A stretch of DNA of 64,000 nucleotides from Mugil cephalus. Lineage: Eukaryota > Chordata > Actinopteri > Mugiliformes > Mugilidae. Below the pieces are notes generated by a model that did no database searches, was not told the DNA's origin, and worked only from the letters and a program-made list of their open reading frames with translations. Location of the stretch: positions 17,019,001 through 17,083,000 of the forward strand of contig NC_061781.1 in assembly GCF_022458985.1 (NCBI RefSeq), written 5' to 3'. This document shows positions 47,901 to 60,895 of the stretch, piece after piece (the stretch's first letter is position 1; each line of letters starts with the position of its first letter). The position numbers and the translations under genes were made by a program.

Positions 47901-50900
47901 GAATGTATAATGTGACAGCAGGATCAGAGTGCCTTCCTTTGACGGTTTACTGGCTTTAGCTAGCTGGGTGGAGACCGGAAAGCGACCACTGTTTCTGAAC
48001 GATGAAGCCCAAGCGAAAGTGTAAAAAATTGCAGTTCATCGAGTGGCCACTTGAGGCCGGCTCCATAAGGGAGTAAATCCCATAGATCCTCATGTTAAAA
48101 AGTCCAATTTTACAGTGATATTAAACATGTTTACAGATAAAAAGGTTTTAGTCTCAATAGGTTATTTCACTATGCATGACAATTGTGCTAACTCATTCCT
48201 TTGTTTTTTATTAAGGTTTGAAATTATTAAGGGTATAATCAAGGGTGTTCCTGCTTTGAGTGACAGGCCTTAGCCTGAGCTAACAGGTAGCAGAGAGTTT
48301 CTTTGGGGGGTGTCTCAACGCCCAGACTGCTTTAGCCCGGCCCCAATGTGACCCCTATTTCCACATTCGGAGTTTACTTTTGCGGGCGGAGTAAAGCTCA
48401 TCCAACATGGCGACCGTGGGCTCTGCCCACTTTGGGGCTTCATTTTCAAGGTTCAGATTCCTATGGGTGAGGTCTCAATGGGTTTGTCCATAGTATATAA
48501 ACAGTCAATGGTGGAGACCCAGAATTCGCTTGAGGTTTTATATATCCCGTCTGACCTGGGAATGCCTCAGAAAGAGTTGGAATGTGTGGTTGGGAGGAAA
48601 GACAACTGGAATTCCTTGCTTACCCTGTTGCCACTCCGACCCAACCACGGGTGGATGAATGGATGGAATATTTGTTTTAAGGCTTAGTGTTCCTTTTATG
48701 GTGTTACCATTGATCTGGACGGAAATTGCTACTTCACAAGCTCTGTCCACATTTAACAGTTCAATTGTTGGCCATCACTTTGTAGCTGACAGTTTACGTC
48801 ATGCACCAAGCCCACTGCTAGCATGATGAATCCACTTGGGAGGAACCAAAGTCAAGGACGGTGTTTCCTTGTGTGGGGAACTCGCGTGTCAGTCAACTTT
48901 ATCAATCACTCCCGTTGGTTGTTGCCAATAGCTAAGATTCGACCAACTTGCCTCACACCCACTTTCTGTTACCAATGGCAAGTGGGTAACGGCAAAGAGA
49001 ACATCACAGCATCACGGCTGATGGTTTAATCAAGATTTCTGATCATGCTGTTGTGGTAAGAGTGCAATCACAAGCCTCACCCAGGTTAAGACGGATCAGT
49101 TCAAGGGCATATACAGCTTGTTCACACTCAAACACACTGTGGTGCTCCTATGATGGCTGCAGAAAATAAAGTTTGATATAATAGCCGAGTCATCCTTATT
49201 GACACGTAAAATGACAAGTGGTTCATTTCGGACGAAGCATTTCTCACTGTAATAACCGCTGTCTGTTTCTGCTCCAGAAGATGGCCACACACTGCTGCTG
49301 ATCCTGCTCTATTCGCTCATCTTCTTCCTGAGTGTGTTCGGCAACCTGCTGATCATTGTGGTGCTGACGGTCAACAAGCGCATGCGCACTGTGACCAACA
49401 CCTTCCTGCTGTCGCTGGCCTTCAGTGACCTGATGATGGCCATCTTCTGCATGCCCTTCAACCTCATCCCCAGCATCCTCAAGGACTTCATCTTTGGAGC
49501 TGCCATGTGCAAGATAGTGTCCTACCTCATGGGTGAGAGAAGGCCTTGTGAGGGAAAGGGTGGGGATTAATGATTTTTTTAAACATATGAACTATGAAAC
49601 CTGTGTCCGCAATCACCGGCTTGTTACCCTTTTGTTAAAGACAGTCATGTTTCAGAACAGGTTGAATTAGCTTTCTGTTTGCTTGCGAATGCAATTTCAA
49701 CAGGAGATTACTTTCTTATAGATATGAGCGATATCCATCTACAGCCTTAAAATGTCATTGGGTCAAACCAAACTGATTTCTGAAGTTGATCTCCTAAATT
49801 TTGCTTGTCAGCTAAGCTCACCGAGGTGAATAACCTCGCAATATTAAGGTGTACCTGTGGTAAAGTCTGATATGAAATGCTTTGATATAGCACAGGCATC
49901 AGTCTTCTATACAATGTGAGCAATAATCTTTTCCCTATAACCTTTACTTAATAGCAGGAGGATTTTCAGTAGAATTTATCCGCTTTTTATCTGATCTGAC
50001 TGAATTTTAAACAGCCGTGGCTCAAAGCTTCGGGATGAGCACTTGCAGATGGGAGGTCAGTCACTTTTTGATGGAGGTCAAAAGTACACGGCCGATGGGG
50101 ATTTCAGTCGCACTAATGTGTGGAAAGACATGTTTGGAATAATTGTCAAAGAAAGAGGTTAGTCAAGATTGTGGTGATTATACAAAATGAAAAAACTCAC
50201 TAAAGCTCCTTTTAACTTTAAAGAATGTAGCCTTTTGATGTCACCTATGGCCGAGAACAACAGAAGCTGATGAAAGATTTTACATATCTTGTGGCTTTCT
50301 CTCTTGGTTTTCTCTCTATGGAACCGTTGAAACTGCAATACTGAACTTTACACAGATTTGTCAACAACTTCAAAAGATAAAGAGTTCCAGAAATGATTGA
50401 AACCTTCTCTTTTTGTAGTCTTTTCAGGAAAATAGTCACACTTGAGGCTGACAGTCAGGCTAATCACACACTGCCTTGAGAAGTAATTCACTCGCATTCA
50501 ATCGAAAACAATAAGAGGACAACTCAATGGGACTTTGCTTTCCTACGACAAACATGCATTGAGATGCAGCCCCTGTATTGTTATATTGCATTAATCCTGC
50601 TTAACCTTGCCCTGAACTGTAATAGCCATTGAAACAAGCGCCAATCAGGAAGTTCACAAGTTCTCTGACCTTCTGTCCATCATGTTACAAAAGAAATAGA
50701 TTACTATTGAACAGCTTGAAATCCAAAGACCATGTGCAGTGATTTTGGTGCAAGATGTGTTTGCGCCTCTACAAGGCTCACAAGTGACTTGGTCATTTTC
50801 ATTCAAGTAGTTAACATCAAGGTTCATGATTCTGCATAATCGTCAGCCAAAGTAATTCTGTTCTTGTTAGTTCTACTTTTTGCCAAAATGCTCCATTGTC

Positions 50901-53900
50901 TTAAAACTTGAAGTGGTCCTCATAAAGATAATTGTACAACTGCACAGTCAGAACATTAAACTCACAAAGTTATAGACAAAAAGGGATCATTTACTACAAA
51001 TAAACTCAGATCCTTGGAAACAAAAAAACAAACACTACCCTAAAGCTATGGTGGAAAATAAAAAGCAAACCTGTAAATGTAGGGTGCAGGTAAAGAGACG
51101 ACTGAACAGGAATAAGAGGCACTTCAGTTAGAAATCATGAAATTAATCAAAAAGATAAATATTACAGTAAATATATAGAATGGAAAATGAAATGAGCCAG
51201 CACAGGGAGACTGCGCTGTCTGTGAAAGGGAAGCCATCTGAGAATTGAGGAGAAGAGGTGGATTAAGTTAAGCGCATGGCCTTTGAATAGAGGACAGCCA
51301 TCATCAGGATGCATTGAGGGAAAGTGGACAAACCCCAGGGAGAGACCTCTGGCTGATTATTCTTTGCTTCAATTGGGTCTGCGCCAAAGCTTCCTTCACA
51401 GGTATAGACAACATATTGCACGTCTGGGTTCTGACACACGCACGCACACATATGCAATGTTTGTATTCTCACTGACAACATGGGTAAGAGAGGTAAAGAG
51501 TAATTTCCCGTCTTGCGCCGTCAGTAGGGAGATGGTAGATGACATCAGTAGCTCAGGCCAACATGATTTCCTTTACACAAGACTCAGATAACCATCCCCA
51601 CCTCCTCATCTCGCACTATATTCATTTGCAAGCACGTCTCCACAGACAACTGGGCTTTGTTATGATTGCAGATATTACTTCCACACAACATCAAACTTGT
51701 TTTTGTTATTTCTTATTACGGGTCCAGATTCTATTCTGAGCACCGAGTGGTAATAACTTTCCATTCATGAAAGGGAGAGAATAGAAAGCATGTATTTTTT
51801 TTTTTGCTTTGTTTTTTTTTACTTACTTTTCAAACAAACTTTTTTGTTTTCCTGCAGGCATATCAGTGAGCATCTCCACATTTAGCCTGGTTGCCATAGC
51901 GATTGAGCGCTACAGTGCCATCTGTAACCCCCTGAAGTCACGGGTGTGGCAGACCCGTTCCCACGCTTACCGGGTGATTGCTGCTACATGGGTGCTTGCC
52001 TTCACCATCATGATCCCCTACCCAATTGTCAGTCACCTGGAGTCTTTTCAGCGTCAAGACAGAACCACAGCTCACATGTGTCGCCACAAGTGGCCCCTTG
52101 AGACTGCAGAACAGACCTGGTATGTTCCTTGAGTTATAAAGTGCATATTTTTTCTGCAACGATGATTAAAAAAAATACTTTTTTGTCACTATAAAACAAA
52201 ATGGTATAATGCTCGCTAACATTCGCTAGCTTTATCGATCATAATATACAGGTTATCCCCAGAGGGGATGTATTTATATAAAGCATTGACTGGAAACCAC
52301 TTTGTTTTTAGGTACCAGCAAGCACCAACATATGCATATGAGAGGGTGAATCTGGAGAACTCGTGGAACTGTTTTGCAATTTGCAATTTGTCTGTCCAAA
52401 TTGCTCTTATGCAATCACATCCTTTTCAATAATAGAGCGCAGCATTTTTAATATTATGACATGGCACAATTTAAGTAACGTTGAATAATGTGAAAAACCT
52501 TGAATAATGTGCTAACGCTGTAACATAAGCTGCTACAGAAACACACAAGCTGACGAAACTAAGCCTTGACTGAGATTCTACCATTTCTAAGCATGGAGTA
52601 AGAGGAAAAACCGCACATCTGAGGTATGCATACACTATAGTCTGACACGTAAGAAGTGGTTGATTTACTGCAAGAGAAGGCTGTTTCTTAGATTAAAGTA
52701 CACTAATAGTAGGTATTGTATACAATGAATGTTATTTTAATACATAAATGGTCTGTGGATCTGTAAAAATTGTATGTTTAGCTCAGTTCTAAACAACCTC
52801 GACATCCCACTCAAATTGAAGGACAAAATCCAGTCACTGTACATAGTTCAGTAACATGATGACTTCATTCGATGCACAGTAAATGATTACTATTTTTAAA
52901 GGACCTGTGTGTGAGGTTTAGTGCCACCTGGTGGTGGTATTTCAGACTGCACGACAACTGAATGCCCCACGATTCACCCTAGCTTTCCAAGTCAGTCTGG
53001 TTTACGCATGTTTCTAAAAAGTAGGGGTTTCTTAATGCGTGACATGATTAAGCAGTTATGTAGCATTCTAACTTTTTTGTGTTGGTCCGAGTTTCCAGAG
53101 TAATGGAGCGCACAACAGCAAATAAAAAGGAACTTTTGCCCTTTTTTGCCATTAGGTAATGCATCATTTTCACCACTCTCCCGGTACTTGCCGTCTGGAC
53201 AATGTGCTGTTTGTTTCACATAAACTTTAGATGAACCGTGTCTAAGGTGTGTCTGTGTGTGTGTGCTTTTCACAAGGCAAGCCACACTGAAGCATGTTCC
53301 ATACACTTCCATGTTTGGACCTGGAGTCTGTTTTCAGCGGTCCTCACTCTATGTGTCTATGCTTGAGCGATTTTGTGGAAACATTAGGACAGACGAAGGG
53401 AACAGACGGGCTTTCTGGATGTTTTTTTGTTTTGGACATGGAACAGACTGTGGGGTAATTTCAGCCTGCCCCCGTATATATGTGTGTCTTCTGGTTATTT
53501 TGTTAGATTATTTGTCTTTGTTTGACCTTTTTTTTTTTTATTTAAATTTTATCTCACAGTTTTGTTCTGTGACTCAAACTTACAATCGACTCTCTGATGT
53601 TACACATGAAATATAGAGTATAAATGCCTGCATACAATGTTCCTTTAACAGTGGGATTCCCATACTTTTTTTTTTTTCTTTTAGGTATGTTCTGCTTCTA
53701 CTTGTACTGTTCGTGATTCCAGGGGTGGTGATGATCGTGGCCTATGGACTGATCTCCAGGGAGCTTTATCGAGGCATCCAGTTTGAGATGGGTCACAAGA
53801 AAGACTCTGCTGGTGAGCTCGTCTATACTGCATTTGGAAAATACAAAGAAAATGATAAGATAAATATTTAACTGATGCACTGGTGGGCAGTGTGGTCAAA

Positions 53901-56900
53901 GAAAATATACTTAGTGAAAAAATTAACAATAGTAACTCCAGAAAAAGTACCAATGTGCAATGTGTAGCCACTGAATTCTTATCAGGATATGGGTCTCATA
54001 GCACGTCATTTCAATTTCGTCATGGGGCATTTTGCAACCATTACAGAGAGGAAAAATACCTCAGAATACCAGCCTGCCCATGGTTTGTTTGGTGTGACAA
54101 ATCTTTGATGGGATGTAATCAGTTCCCAGCAGAATGACCCATATCAACTTTCGACCGCATAAAATATATGGGTGGCTTCCAGGCAAGCATTGTTGTCGTT
54201 TCTACAGATTTTGCAGAATGTCTATGAACTCCTGCTCCCAGTGCATCTGGTGCAGCAGGAAAAACAAACAACACATCATTGACATTTTCCGACCCCTTCA
54301 CTACAGTAGTATATTGACTTGTTATGATTAAAAATAAATGTGTCAGATCAAACTGTTCCCTCTTCTTGACTTTAATCGCGTTTTGATTGCATTCTCATTT
54401 CAGTATTAGGAAATTGTGTCTTTCAGTAAATGCCACCACACTTCTCCACAAACGGAGCTCTAAACGTTGGCATTTCAATTTTTTTTCACATTGTTCCCCG
54501 GCCTAGAAGAACTGCGTTTTATTCCGAAGTATTTCATTAGCGCTACAATCACAGTAATGTGGGCAGGTTAAGTGAAATGCAACCTTTTGTGCGCATAAAA
54601 GAGCGCGCCTGGGTTGATTGCAGAGTGGAGTGTACTTGGCGGGTGCTCCATTAGAGGACGGTATTAGCTGGCAGCTGTGGGCCTGGGCACAACCATCTGT
54701 TTGGTTTTAGAATGAAAGAACTTGTCAATTAATGAATAAATAAATAATTACACAAGAGTCAAACAGCATGAGATAGCAAAGCAAACAGGAAATTTGGTGG
54801 AAACAAGGGTCAAAGATACTTTAATAAACTTACTGTTTAATTTAATAATCCAGAGCTTTATGATTACTTCTTTTCTACAGTATAAAATACTGATTTCTTG
54901 GATTATTAAATTCTGGAGAGATATAAATGTCAGTAATTTATAATCTTCCTTTATGGACTATTACCATGGGAAGCAATCACTGCCTCTGTCCAAAAAGCTG
55001 GGCTTGTTGAGTTTAGAGAAGACGTTGACATCACATAGCATAGCTAGCCGTTAATGGAAATTAGTTGCACCAGTTTCTGGTCAAGCAAGTTTCTGATGGG
55101 TTATACTCATATGGCCAGATCTAGGTTTTGTGTGTGCAACTCATTGCGTGTGCAAAAAAAACAAACAAACATACAAACTGATTTGCTAACAGCGCACACT
55201 AAGGTTTGCGTCTTTCAGATTCATTGAATGAATGTGCAATATGGGGCGTTTACACGCAATTTTGCGTGTGTTGGGTGGAGAAGATGCAAATATATTAACT
55301 TAGCATACGCAAAGATTTATCAAACCCGAAAGCAATTTTGCTCACAGAAATTGCGTGTATATTTAATACGTCTCAAAAAGAACCATCTTTCCTAAACCCA
55401 ACAAGTCCACTTTCCTTTTTGAAATGCTTTTTGTATCTACCATGACCTGGATGACTTCACAGACATACTGCCACTGTCACTTTTCTGACCATTGAGAAGA
55501 GCAGCTGCTCTTTAAATGACTGCAGTTCAGTCAAAATAAAATTTGAAGATGGGGAGTCTCAGAGATCAACCATCTACAGGATAAAATATGATCCTCCAGA
55601 ACAATTTATTTTAAATCCACTGATGGAGAAGTACTGCTAGAGTAGAATTTATTTGAGATGACTCCAAAGCACTTTAGATCCATCTTTGCATCTCGAATCA
55701 TGTGTTAGATTTTTATTGCGCTAAAATAAATTATACAAACTGCAAGTCTAGTATAAACTGAACTGTGTAAATAATGATTATACTACGATGCAGTGTGACT
55801 GCTACTGGCAACAGTGCAGGTTCCTTAGTCTAGTTTTCCCAGTTTTAGTTGCAAAATAATCAGTAGTTTAAAAAGAGATTTTCTGAATGAATGAATGAAA
55901 CTCCAACCTTAATTAACTCTTTGTGGGATGATACAAATCATGACTGTCATGCCAGAGTCCAGACTTCAGCTAGATTTAAGTTTCTGCATCAGATTTTACC
56001 CCCAGAAAGGTAATTACAGGTCACAATGCGTCCCTTGTTGAACATTAATGAACTCCAACTTCAACACGAGTAACATCAATGATAAATCAGGGAGGACAAA
56101 CCAAGTCTTTGTTTTAGGCAACAAAATGATCAACTTTCAAAACAAGACTTTTTTGTCAGTAATTTGGACATTGATTGTGGACACACTCCTTCAGTATCCT
56201 TCAACTGTCTGTGACTTTGTGTTCAGTTCAGTTCAATCAAGTCACATTGTTTGTCAGAAAGAGCCAATTTAAAAAGGTTTAAGTAGCTAAACCCAATCTC
56301 AATCAACAGACACAAAGACATAATGTGCAAAGTTTTAAATTGGGGTGTCTACAAGTGGGTCAGTGTGGACCACCCTGGGAATAACGGGTTCTTTTTCTGC
56401 GTCCTGCAGTGTCCTGAGGAGCTGATCACTTAAGGTTCACATAAAGAAATCAAATAAGTGATTTTTGAACAGACGAATTGTGTTCAGCAGCAGGTGGTTT
56501 TTGCTCTGGCTTTGGGACATCGTTATGAGACGAAGTCAGATCTTCAGCAGTTGAGTCTTTATTTTATTTCTGACATTTAACTCACGCATGCATGTTCTCT
56601 CTTCCACCATGCAGATGCGAAGAATGGCCTGACCTCCACTGTGTCCAGCGGCAGCGACGACGGTGACGGCTGCTACGTCAATGTGGTCCAGCGCCCGCAC
56701 TCGATGGAGATGTCCACCATGGCTGCATCGGGCCGGGCGATGAAGGCGGAAAGACCACGCAGCAACACATCGGAGGCCAAGCTCGAGGCCAAGAAGCGAG
56801 TCATCCGCATGCTGGTGGTCATTGTTGTGATGTTCTTTCTCTGCTGGATGCCGCTATACTGTGCCAACACCTGGCGGGCTTTCGATAACATCTCCGCCAA

Positions 56901-57156
56901 TTACACCCTCTCGGGCGTACCGATCGCTTTCATCCATTTGCTGTGCTATACCTCTGCTTGCGTCAACCCACTTATTTACTGCTTCATGAACACCCGCTTC
57001 CGCAAAGCTCTGTTTGTCACCTTCTCGTGCTGCGCCGCGCCCTGCCACCGCCGCCGCCGCCGCGGGCTGAGGGACAACGAGGAGGACGTTATGGCAACCG
57101 GGGCGTCCATGTCCAAGTTCAGCTACACCACAGTCAGCACGATGGGAGCCTGCTGA
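38904..57156 (+). CDS. cckbr: Cholecystokinin receptor, type B-like
   Basis: Class A G-protein-coupled receptor for cholecystokinin/gastrin, signalling through Gq and calcium in gut and brain. Five exons: 38904-39066, 49278-49532, 51858-52119, 53685-53812, 56615-57156; 449 aa (human CCKBR 447). The extracellular N-terminus has four N-glycosylation sequons (N7, N25, N29, N41). Helix hallmarks: LAFSD in TM2, ERY after TM3, LCWMP in TM6, NPLIY in TM7; cysteines after TM7 suggest palmitoylation. IERYSAIC, the segment ending QTWYVLLLLVLF and the C-terminus SYTTVSTMGAC point to CCKBR, while NLIPSILKDFIFG recalls CCKAR. Teleosts keep two CCKBR paralogues and I cannot say which this is. The third loop holds DGDGCYVNV, conserved in CCK receptors. 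The junctions all agree in phase. Confidence 0.95.
40504..40528. repeat. Poly-C tract (about 25 C)
   Basis: Uninterrupted C run in a C/A-rich patch; on the minus strand it is a poly-G tract. Length is likely variable and error-prone in sequencing. Confidence 0.9.
44535..44876. mobile_element. Non-autonomous hAT-like element, 342 bp
   Basis: Exact 8-bp target duplication CTTTAGGA at 44527-44534 and 44877-44884. The ends GGGGGTTTTCAACG and GTTGAAGACCTATG are imperfect inverted repeats. Sequence is shared in opposite orientation with the element at 34517, making it a shortened relative. Confidence 0.88.
47761..47780. repeat. (TG)n microsatellite
   Basis: Short TG run in the first coding intron of cckbr. 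Confidence 0.85.
48005..48515. mobile_element. Short interspersed element (MITE-like)
   Basis: Contains GAGTGGCCACTTGAGGC, CCTCATGTTAAAAAGTCCAA, AACATGTTTACAG, AACATGGCGACC and the end CCATAGTATATAAACAGTC, in the order of a familiar dispersed fish repeat. Related to the copy at 24775. No coding capacity; boundaries approximate. Confidence 0.5.
48545..48670 (+). mobile_element. LINE-type 3' end fragment
   Basis: GAATGCCTCAGAAAGAGTTGG, then ATTCCTTGCTTACCCTGTTG, CCACTCCGACCC and a final GGATGAATGGATGG fit the decayed 3' end of a fish LINE, where short GGATG-type tails are usual. The family assignment is from memory. Confidence 0.5.
49533..51857 (+). other. Second coding intron of cckbr
   Basis: 2.3 kb of AT-rich sequence without recognisable exon or repeat family. 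The flanking exons join in frame within transmembrane helix 3. Confidence 0.5.
52897..53648. mobile_element. MITE-like element in cckbr intron 3
   Basis: Begins TTAAAGGACCTGTGTGTGA and ends ACAATGTTCCTTTAA, giving short inverted ends (TTAAAGGA/TCCTTTAA). GTGCCACCTGGTGG near 52921 is also typical of this dispersed fish repeat. It ends about 35 bases before exon 4, close to the splice acceptor. Confidence 0.6.
53813..56614 (+). other. Fourth coding intron of cckbr
   Basis: 2.8 kb without coding signal. It includes a region at 55130-55330 with repeated TTGCGTGT-like words and AT-rich stretches. It interrupts the third intracellular loop. Confidence 0.5.
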
Positions 57157-59019
57157 GGGAGAAGGATGCAGACGCAATCCAGGAGAGACAGTTACTACGG
57201 CAACACGGCCACCCCACATCCTTTTGTTTTTAGGCTGTGATCATAGGAATGGGGAAGAAGTGGAGGAACAGGCCATGTAATGTAGCAGTAGCAAAGCCTC
57301 ATCCATGACTGTGAGTAAAACACTGTAGAGTTTATCTGAAACCAGTTTTATAGTGTATATATACCTCCGCTGCTTCACTTAAAAAGCACAAAAAACAAGT
57401 ATACAGTTGTGTCTTGTCATAACTCTTAGTCATTATGTAGCTATTAAAACAGGAAAACCACTAGCGGTTTCATATTGTGGCATCCGTTATCGACGTTCAT
57501 CTTGCGTTAATGACGGTAACGCAGTTGCCTTGTGCAAGTGCCTGCTTCGTTATATTTGCCTAATATTTGCCGCGTTCATCATCTGCATAATGATCACAGG
57601 CAAAACTTAACTGTAAGGGTTTTGAGGCAGTTTTAACAGTCCTTGTATTGTCATGTGTCTGATATGATATAAAAACAACTAAACTGAAAGTAGTGTATAT
57701 TGCTATGTATGTAAATACTAAAAAAAAAGAAAAAAAGTGTAAAGTGTAATGAAACTTTTTTAAAGCAGCATCTTAACTATGTCATATATCAGATAATAGG
57801 CTATAAAAAATGTGACCGTCATGGAGCATACCACACAAAATGTTTTATGACACCAACAACCCACTACAGTGCAGTCATGCCAGTTATACAATTTGCTGAG
57901 CAAAAAACTAATTTTATTTAGTTTTTTTTGAGAAGATGATGGAGTGCACCAAATAGTCAGTTCACAGACGCTTTACCTCCAGCACTTAGGTATTAGTTCA
58001 TGACTCAGCCCCCTGATAAGATCACCGGCAGGCTACAGAGGTTTCAGAGGTCTCTCCTTGGTCTCCCGACCCCTACTCACCTCACACTAATCGTGTTGCA
58101 GCATCAGCCCTGGCAGATAAAATTGGCAAATGTCTTTCATGGCAAAGCACAGTGCTGTTAGTTTCACAGCTAATACATGTATTGCTCGCTTTTATAAGAT
58201 CCTATTAAGGCTTGCATTTGTTAGTTTTTGTAATTTCTTCTATGAACTACTTTAGAGATTTCCATCATGTTGTTGCCTTACCATGTGAGAATAGACATTA
58301 CCAAGGCAGACAAACTTGACTTGCGCTGAAACCTCAGTCCACGTTACAAAAAAAGTGTAGCAAATGACAATCGACAGAGCCTGACTAGCACAGCAGAAGT
58401 CTTGCCAATCAATTAATTTGATACTCGAATTACAATGACACCCCGAGACAACCCTGTCTTCGCCCAGAGAGCCGCATCGTTGACCTTCTCCTCGTGACTC
58501 CCACCCCAACATATCTGAAACACAAGAGGCAGCCATTCATCTAGCTGTAGCCGTTGACATTGTTTGAGCTTGACTGCCCTGTGCTGATTACCACGAGGGT
58601 GTCAGTGACATCAAACAAGAGTGAGTTAATGGAAAATAGATTATGTTTTTCGAAAACAGAAATGCCCATCTAATTGCACAATCTCGCCGAACCTTGGAAG
58701 AGCTTCTCTCTGTGAGCGGTGTTCTCCTGCTGCAGACGGCAGGAATTTATGCATCAGCTAGGAGCACTTCCAGCATCAGAGGACAACTGTAATGCAGCCG
58801 TCAGTGCTGCTGTTTATGACTGACACTTGGAAAAGTTTTTTTTTTCTACAGAGTGCTAAGAGACAGTGTCACAGAGGCCAGTTATATATTGCTAACCACT
58901 AAATGTCATCCTCTAGATTCAAACATTTAAAGAGTACTCCAGCTCAAACGGGTTATTATGCCCTTGCACACAACCAATTACTGACATATGCCAAAGATTA
59001 GTTCCTTAAAGAAAATTAA
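57157..59019 (+). other. cckbr 3' UTR and downstream spacer
   Basis: The 3' UTR follows the stop at 57156; no clear AATAAA was noted in the first 500 bases, so its end is unknown. No further exon was recognised. Confidence 0.4.
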
Positions 59020-59332
59020 ACATCAATACGAAAGTAGCATTGGTGATGGACAGTTAGAGGCTGATTCATAAATATTTAATAAATTGCGTTCGGAATTACC
59101 GAGAATGGAATATAATGGAATTTTCTCATGTTCCACTCCACTCCGCCCTGGAACAAGCCTGATCCACGGAGGCCCCTCCTCTCGACCCAAATTAAAAACA
59201 CTCTGTTGCCAGACACCACAGGACACCCTCAGAGGGCCCATGTCCATTCTCTGATGAGCCACATCTGGAGCCACAAGAAGAAGCCTACACAATATTAGGA
59301 AAGTGGTCATAATGTTATGCCTGTACACTCTG
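59020..59332 (+). mobile_element. Tc1-like transposon 3' fragment
   Basis: GATCCACGGAGGCCCC, then TTGCCAGACACCACAGGACAC, CCTCAGAGG and the end GTGGTCATAATGTTATGCC correspond to the last part of a fish Tc1-like transposase gene and its terminal repeat. Stops and gaps show it is dead. It is the same family as 1390-1660, in opposite orientation. Confidence 0.7.
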
Positions 59333-60459
59333 ATCGTCAATCCTGCAGAAGCTTTATTGAAACAAGAAATACACTTAAGGGTCTGGTAGGGGCAGAAATA
59401 TGTTGATATAAATCCCTATTGTCCGTAACGTTGCTATGATGAGGTAGAGGTGTCTGCAGTAATTTGTAAATGCCTTAACTGATAACGATCGCAGCCTCGC
59501 GTCCACTTGGGTAATCAATCATCTTCAGCCAAGACAACGAGGTGGCCTTTATGAAGCGCCCCTGATGATGTCTAAACAACTGGGTCCTCTTCATAAAGCC
59601 AGCACAAAACTGCGAGGGCTTGATTGATTTCTCCCTTTACCACTCTCAGCTCCCCCCAGTAACAGCTTCTTATTACCGTGTTGACAGTGGCAGCTCTAAC
59701 CCTGATCATTATACGGGTCCCTCTCTAAGCGATGCGTCGATTTGATTCTCTTCGTGGACGGGCCTTTCCCTGTAAATGAAATTGTCGACATTAGTTACAG
59801 CTGATTATTTGCCACCAGATTAACTCCCAAGCAGTGCAGCTGTGCTCGTGCGGACTGCTGCCGCTGAGTGATAAGGACGCCGTCCACAGGTGCTGCGCAG
59901 GGAATCTCTGGGGCACAGGAGATGACAGTTTGAGCTGGGTCATAATTGTTTAATGCAAGCAAAGCTGATATTTGAGGAGCAGATGTGCCAGGGCTGGCTC
60001 TGCCGGCTCATTCATGATAAATCCGCTGCGCAGGAGTAACATTATTTAAGAAAAGCTTGGTTATCAGAATGGCACATAAAACATCTCGTCTAAATGTCCT
60101 GGCAATATGTGAGAGTGCCCAAATGGAAATATTGATTATGTTATATTAATATTACATTCAATTTGCCATTAAGGCAAGATATGTCCGCTTCAAATAGCAT
60201 GATAAAACTATTACAGCACTTTCAAGGCAAAAATAGGCATCGCTTACAATCTAATCACATGTTAGAACCAGTAAAACAAGCCACATACTTGAATAAATAC
60301 TCTATTAATGCTTGAGTGTGGAGATTTGATATGAACGACCGTATTAATAATCAAGTGAGGCAGTTTTCTCCTAGAAATTGTTTTGCTGTACATTGGACCT
60401 AGTCCAGGGATGAGGGATTAAGTAGACCAAAGGTTCAAATGTTTTTTTGTTGTTTTTTT

Positions 60460-60890
60460 TTATTGCAAACATGTGCAACAGAAAGATGGCTAACTGCTGT
60501 AAACTGCAGCTTGTGTCTGGGATTTCACCTGGGGACTGAGTAGGATCTCGGCCAACTGTGGGAACGTGAAATTTGCGGCCTCGTGATTGGCTCAGCTTCG
60601 ATAGGGGCGGGGCCTGCTGTGGACAGGAGGGTAAGATTGACAGGTCTCGGCTAGTGTTGTGCTCTGTGTGAACCAGTGAACCTTTGAGGCACATCCTGGT
60701 TGAGGCTGGTCGAGTGAAGTGCTGAAAGAAAGATAACATCTTCTGCCTCCATTTATCCCTTTACTAAACAATGTTGGTTTCATGTTAGGGGAGGAAATTA
60801 AATATATATATAAAAAAAGTCTGCTCAATCAAGGTTTTTGCGACTCCCCCTGCACTACCTCCGCGAAACCCCCTGTTGAAGACCTCTGTT
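60460..60890. mobile_element. hAT-like element, 5'-truncated third copy
   Basis: The end CCCCCTGTTGAAGACCTCTG and the internal AAAAAAAGTCTGCTCAATCAAGG match the element at 44535 in the same orientation, while GGATTTCACCTGGGGACTGA matches the interior of the 34517 copy reversed. The left terminus is not recognisable, and no target duplication was found. Confidence 0.65.
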
Positions 60891-60895
60891 ACATA

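Larger units (their letters stand above)
39067..49277 (+). other. First coding intron of cckbr (10.2 kb)
   Basis: No coding exon recognised. It contains a poly-C tract, a hAT-like element, a further interspersed repeat and a LINE-type tail, listed separately. Short frames around 41200-41830 in a GC-richer patch have no recognisable product. Long stretches such as 39900-40250 and 45900-46120 look unique and could hold enhancers, but that cannot be shown here. Confidence 0.5.
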
